The notes under the pieces were generated by a model. The model was given only the letters and a program-made list of their open reading frames with translations. It made no database searches and was not told the origin of the DNA. From Salirhabdus euzebyi (GTDB lineage: Bacteria; Bacillota; Bacilli; Bacillales; Alkalibacillaceae), in assembly GCF_014207435.1 (NCBI RefSeq), contig NZ_JACHGH010000009.1, positions 75,885 through 139,884 on the forward strand: a stretch of DNA of 64,000 nt, written 5' to 3'. The translations under genes and the position numbers were made by a program. Shown piece after piece: positions 63,961 through 64,000 of this stretch (positions are counted from its first letter, which is position 1; the number at the start of each line of letters is the position of its first letter).

Positions 63961-64000
63961 GTGTTTCAATATAATTAATAAAAATGGGCGGAGGACTATC

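Overview
The window is AT-rich chromosomal DNA of a low-GC Gram-positive rod of the family Bacillaceae, most likely a halotolerant or moderately halophilic genus of the Virgibacillus/Oceanobacillus type. The basis is the gene order walRKHIJ-htrA-rlmH, which in Bacillus lies close to the replication origin, strong AGGAGG-type ribosome binding sites with frequent TTG and GTG starts, Bacillus-type families (DUF4023, Lin0512, the CxxH/CxxC protein YyzF, GlnR/TnrA-like regulators), and a complete ectoine operon. No rRNA, tRNA, prophage, insertion sequence or CRISPR array was seen. The species cannot be fixed from sequence reading alone.

Layout. 1-7557: WalRK cell-wall two-component operon (walR cut by the window edge), htrA-type protease, a small CxxH/CxxC protein, a DnaA-box cluster and rlmH. 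7558-9712: decay zone with a broken short-chain dehydrogenase, a MOSC protein and two tiny overlapping ORFs. 9713-14750: malate:quinone oxidoreductase, a triple-LysM secreted protein, and a carboxynorspermidine dehydrogenase/decarboxylase pair. 14751-18853: a nitrogen locus with a perfect TnrA-type box, amt, a GlnD-like nucleotidyltransferase, a DnaQ-like exonuclease and a GlnR-like regulator reduced to its DNA-binding domain. 18923-28036: VanX-like dipeptidase lipoprotein, a 7TMR-DISM two-component system, a 1374-residue sortase-anchored surface protein and a double GNAT. 28268-29566: homoserine dehydrogenase. 29753-35897: an envelope locus with a membrane-anchored polysaccharide deacetylase, ECF sigma factor, response regulator, histidine kinase, FG-GAP-type lipoprotein, an NlpC/P60 protein that has lost its catalytic residues, and a 34-residue membrane peptide. 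36342-48562: AAC(3)-family protein, LtaS-like sulfatase-fold protein, small conserved proteins, SWIM/SNF2 helicase, peptidase T, and a TAXI-TRAP transporter. 48707-52653: the two NADPH-forming pentose phosphate dehydrogenases (gnd and zwf) around a cyclase-family gene and a tandem 179-bp repeat. 52913-61154: transporters, an erythromycin-esterase-like operon, small unknown proteins and a DNA glycosylase. 61264-63554: ectABC.

Themes. Much of the window serves the cell envelope (WalRK, two further two-component systems, an ECF sigma factor, wall-active or wall-anchored proteins), nitrogen and osmotic homeostasis (amt cluster, ectABC, amino-acid carriers) and NADPH supply.

The strongest anomaly is the TAXI solute-binding protein at 46922-47914. 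Its two halves are in swapped order relative to every family member I know: the signal peptide is fused to the normally C-terminal half, and the protein ends at the hinge where the second half normally begins. It reads as an intact circular permutant. Next in interest are the NlpC/P60 pseudo-enzyme inside a sigma-factor/two-component locus, the truncated GlnR paralogue beside amt, an apparent AUU start codon for ectA, and a long hairpin that would bury the ribosome binding site of an unknown Gly/Asn-rich protein.
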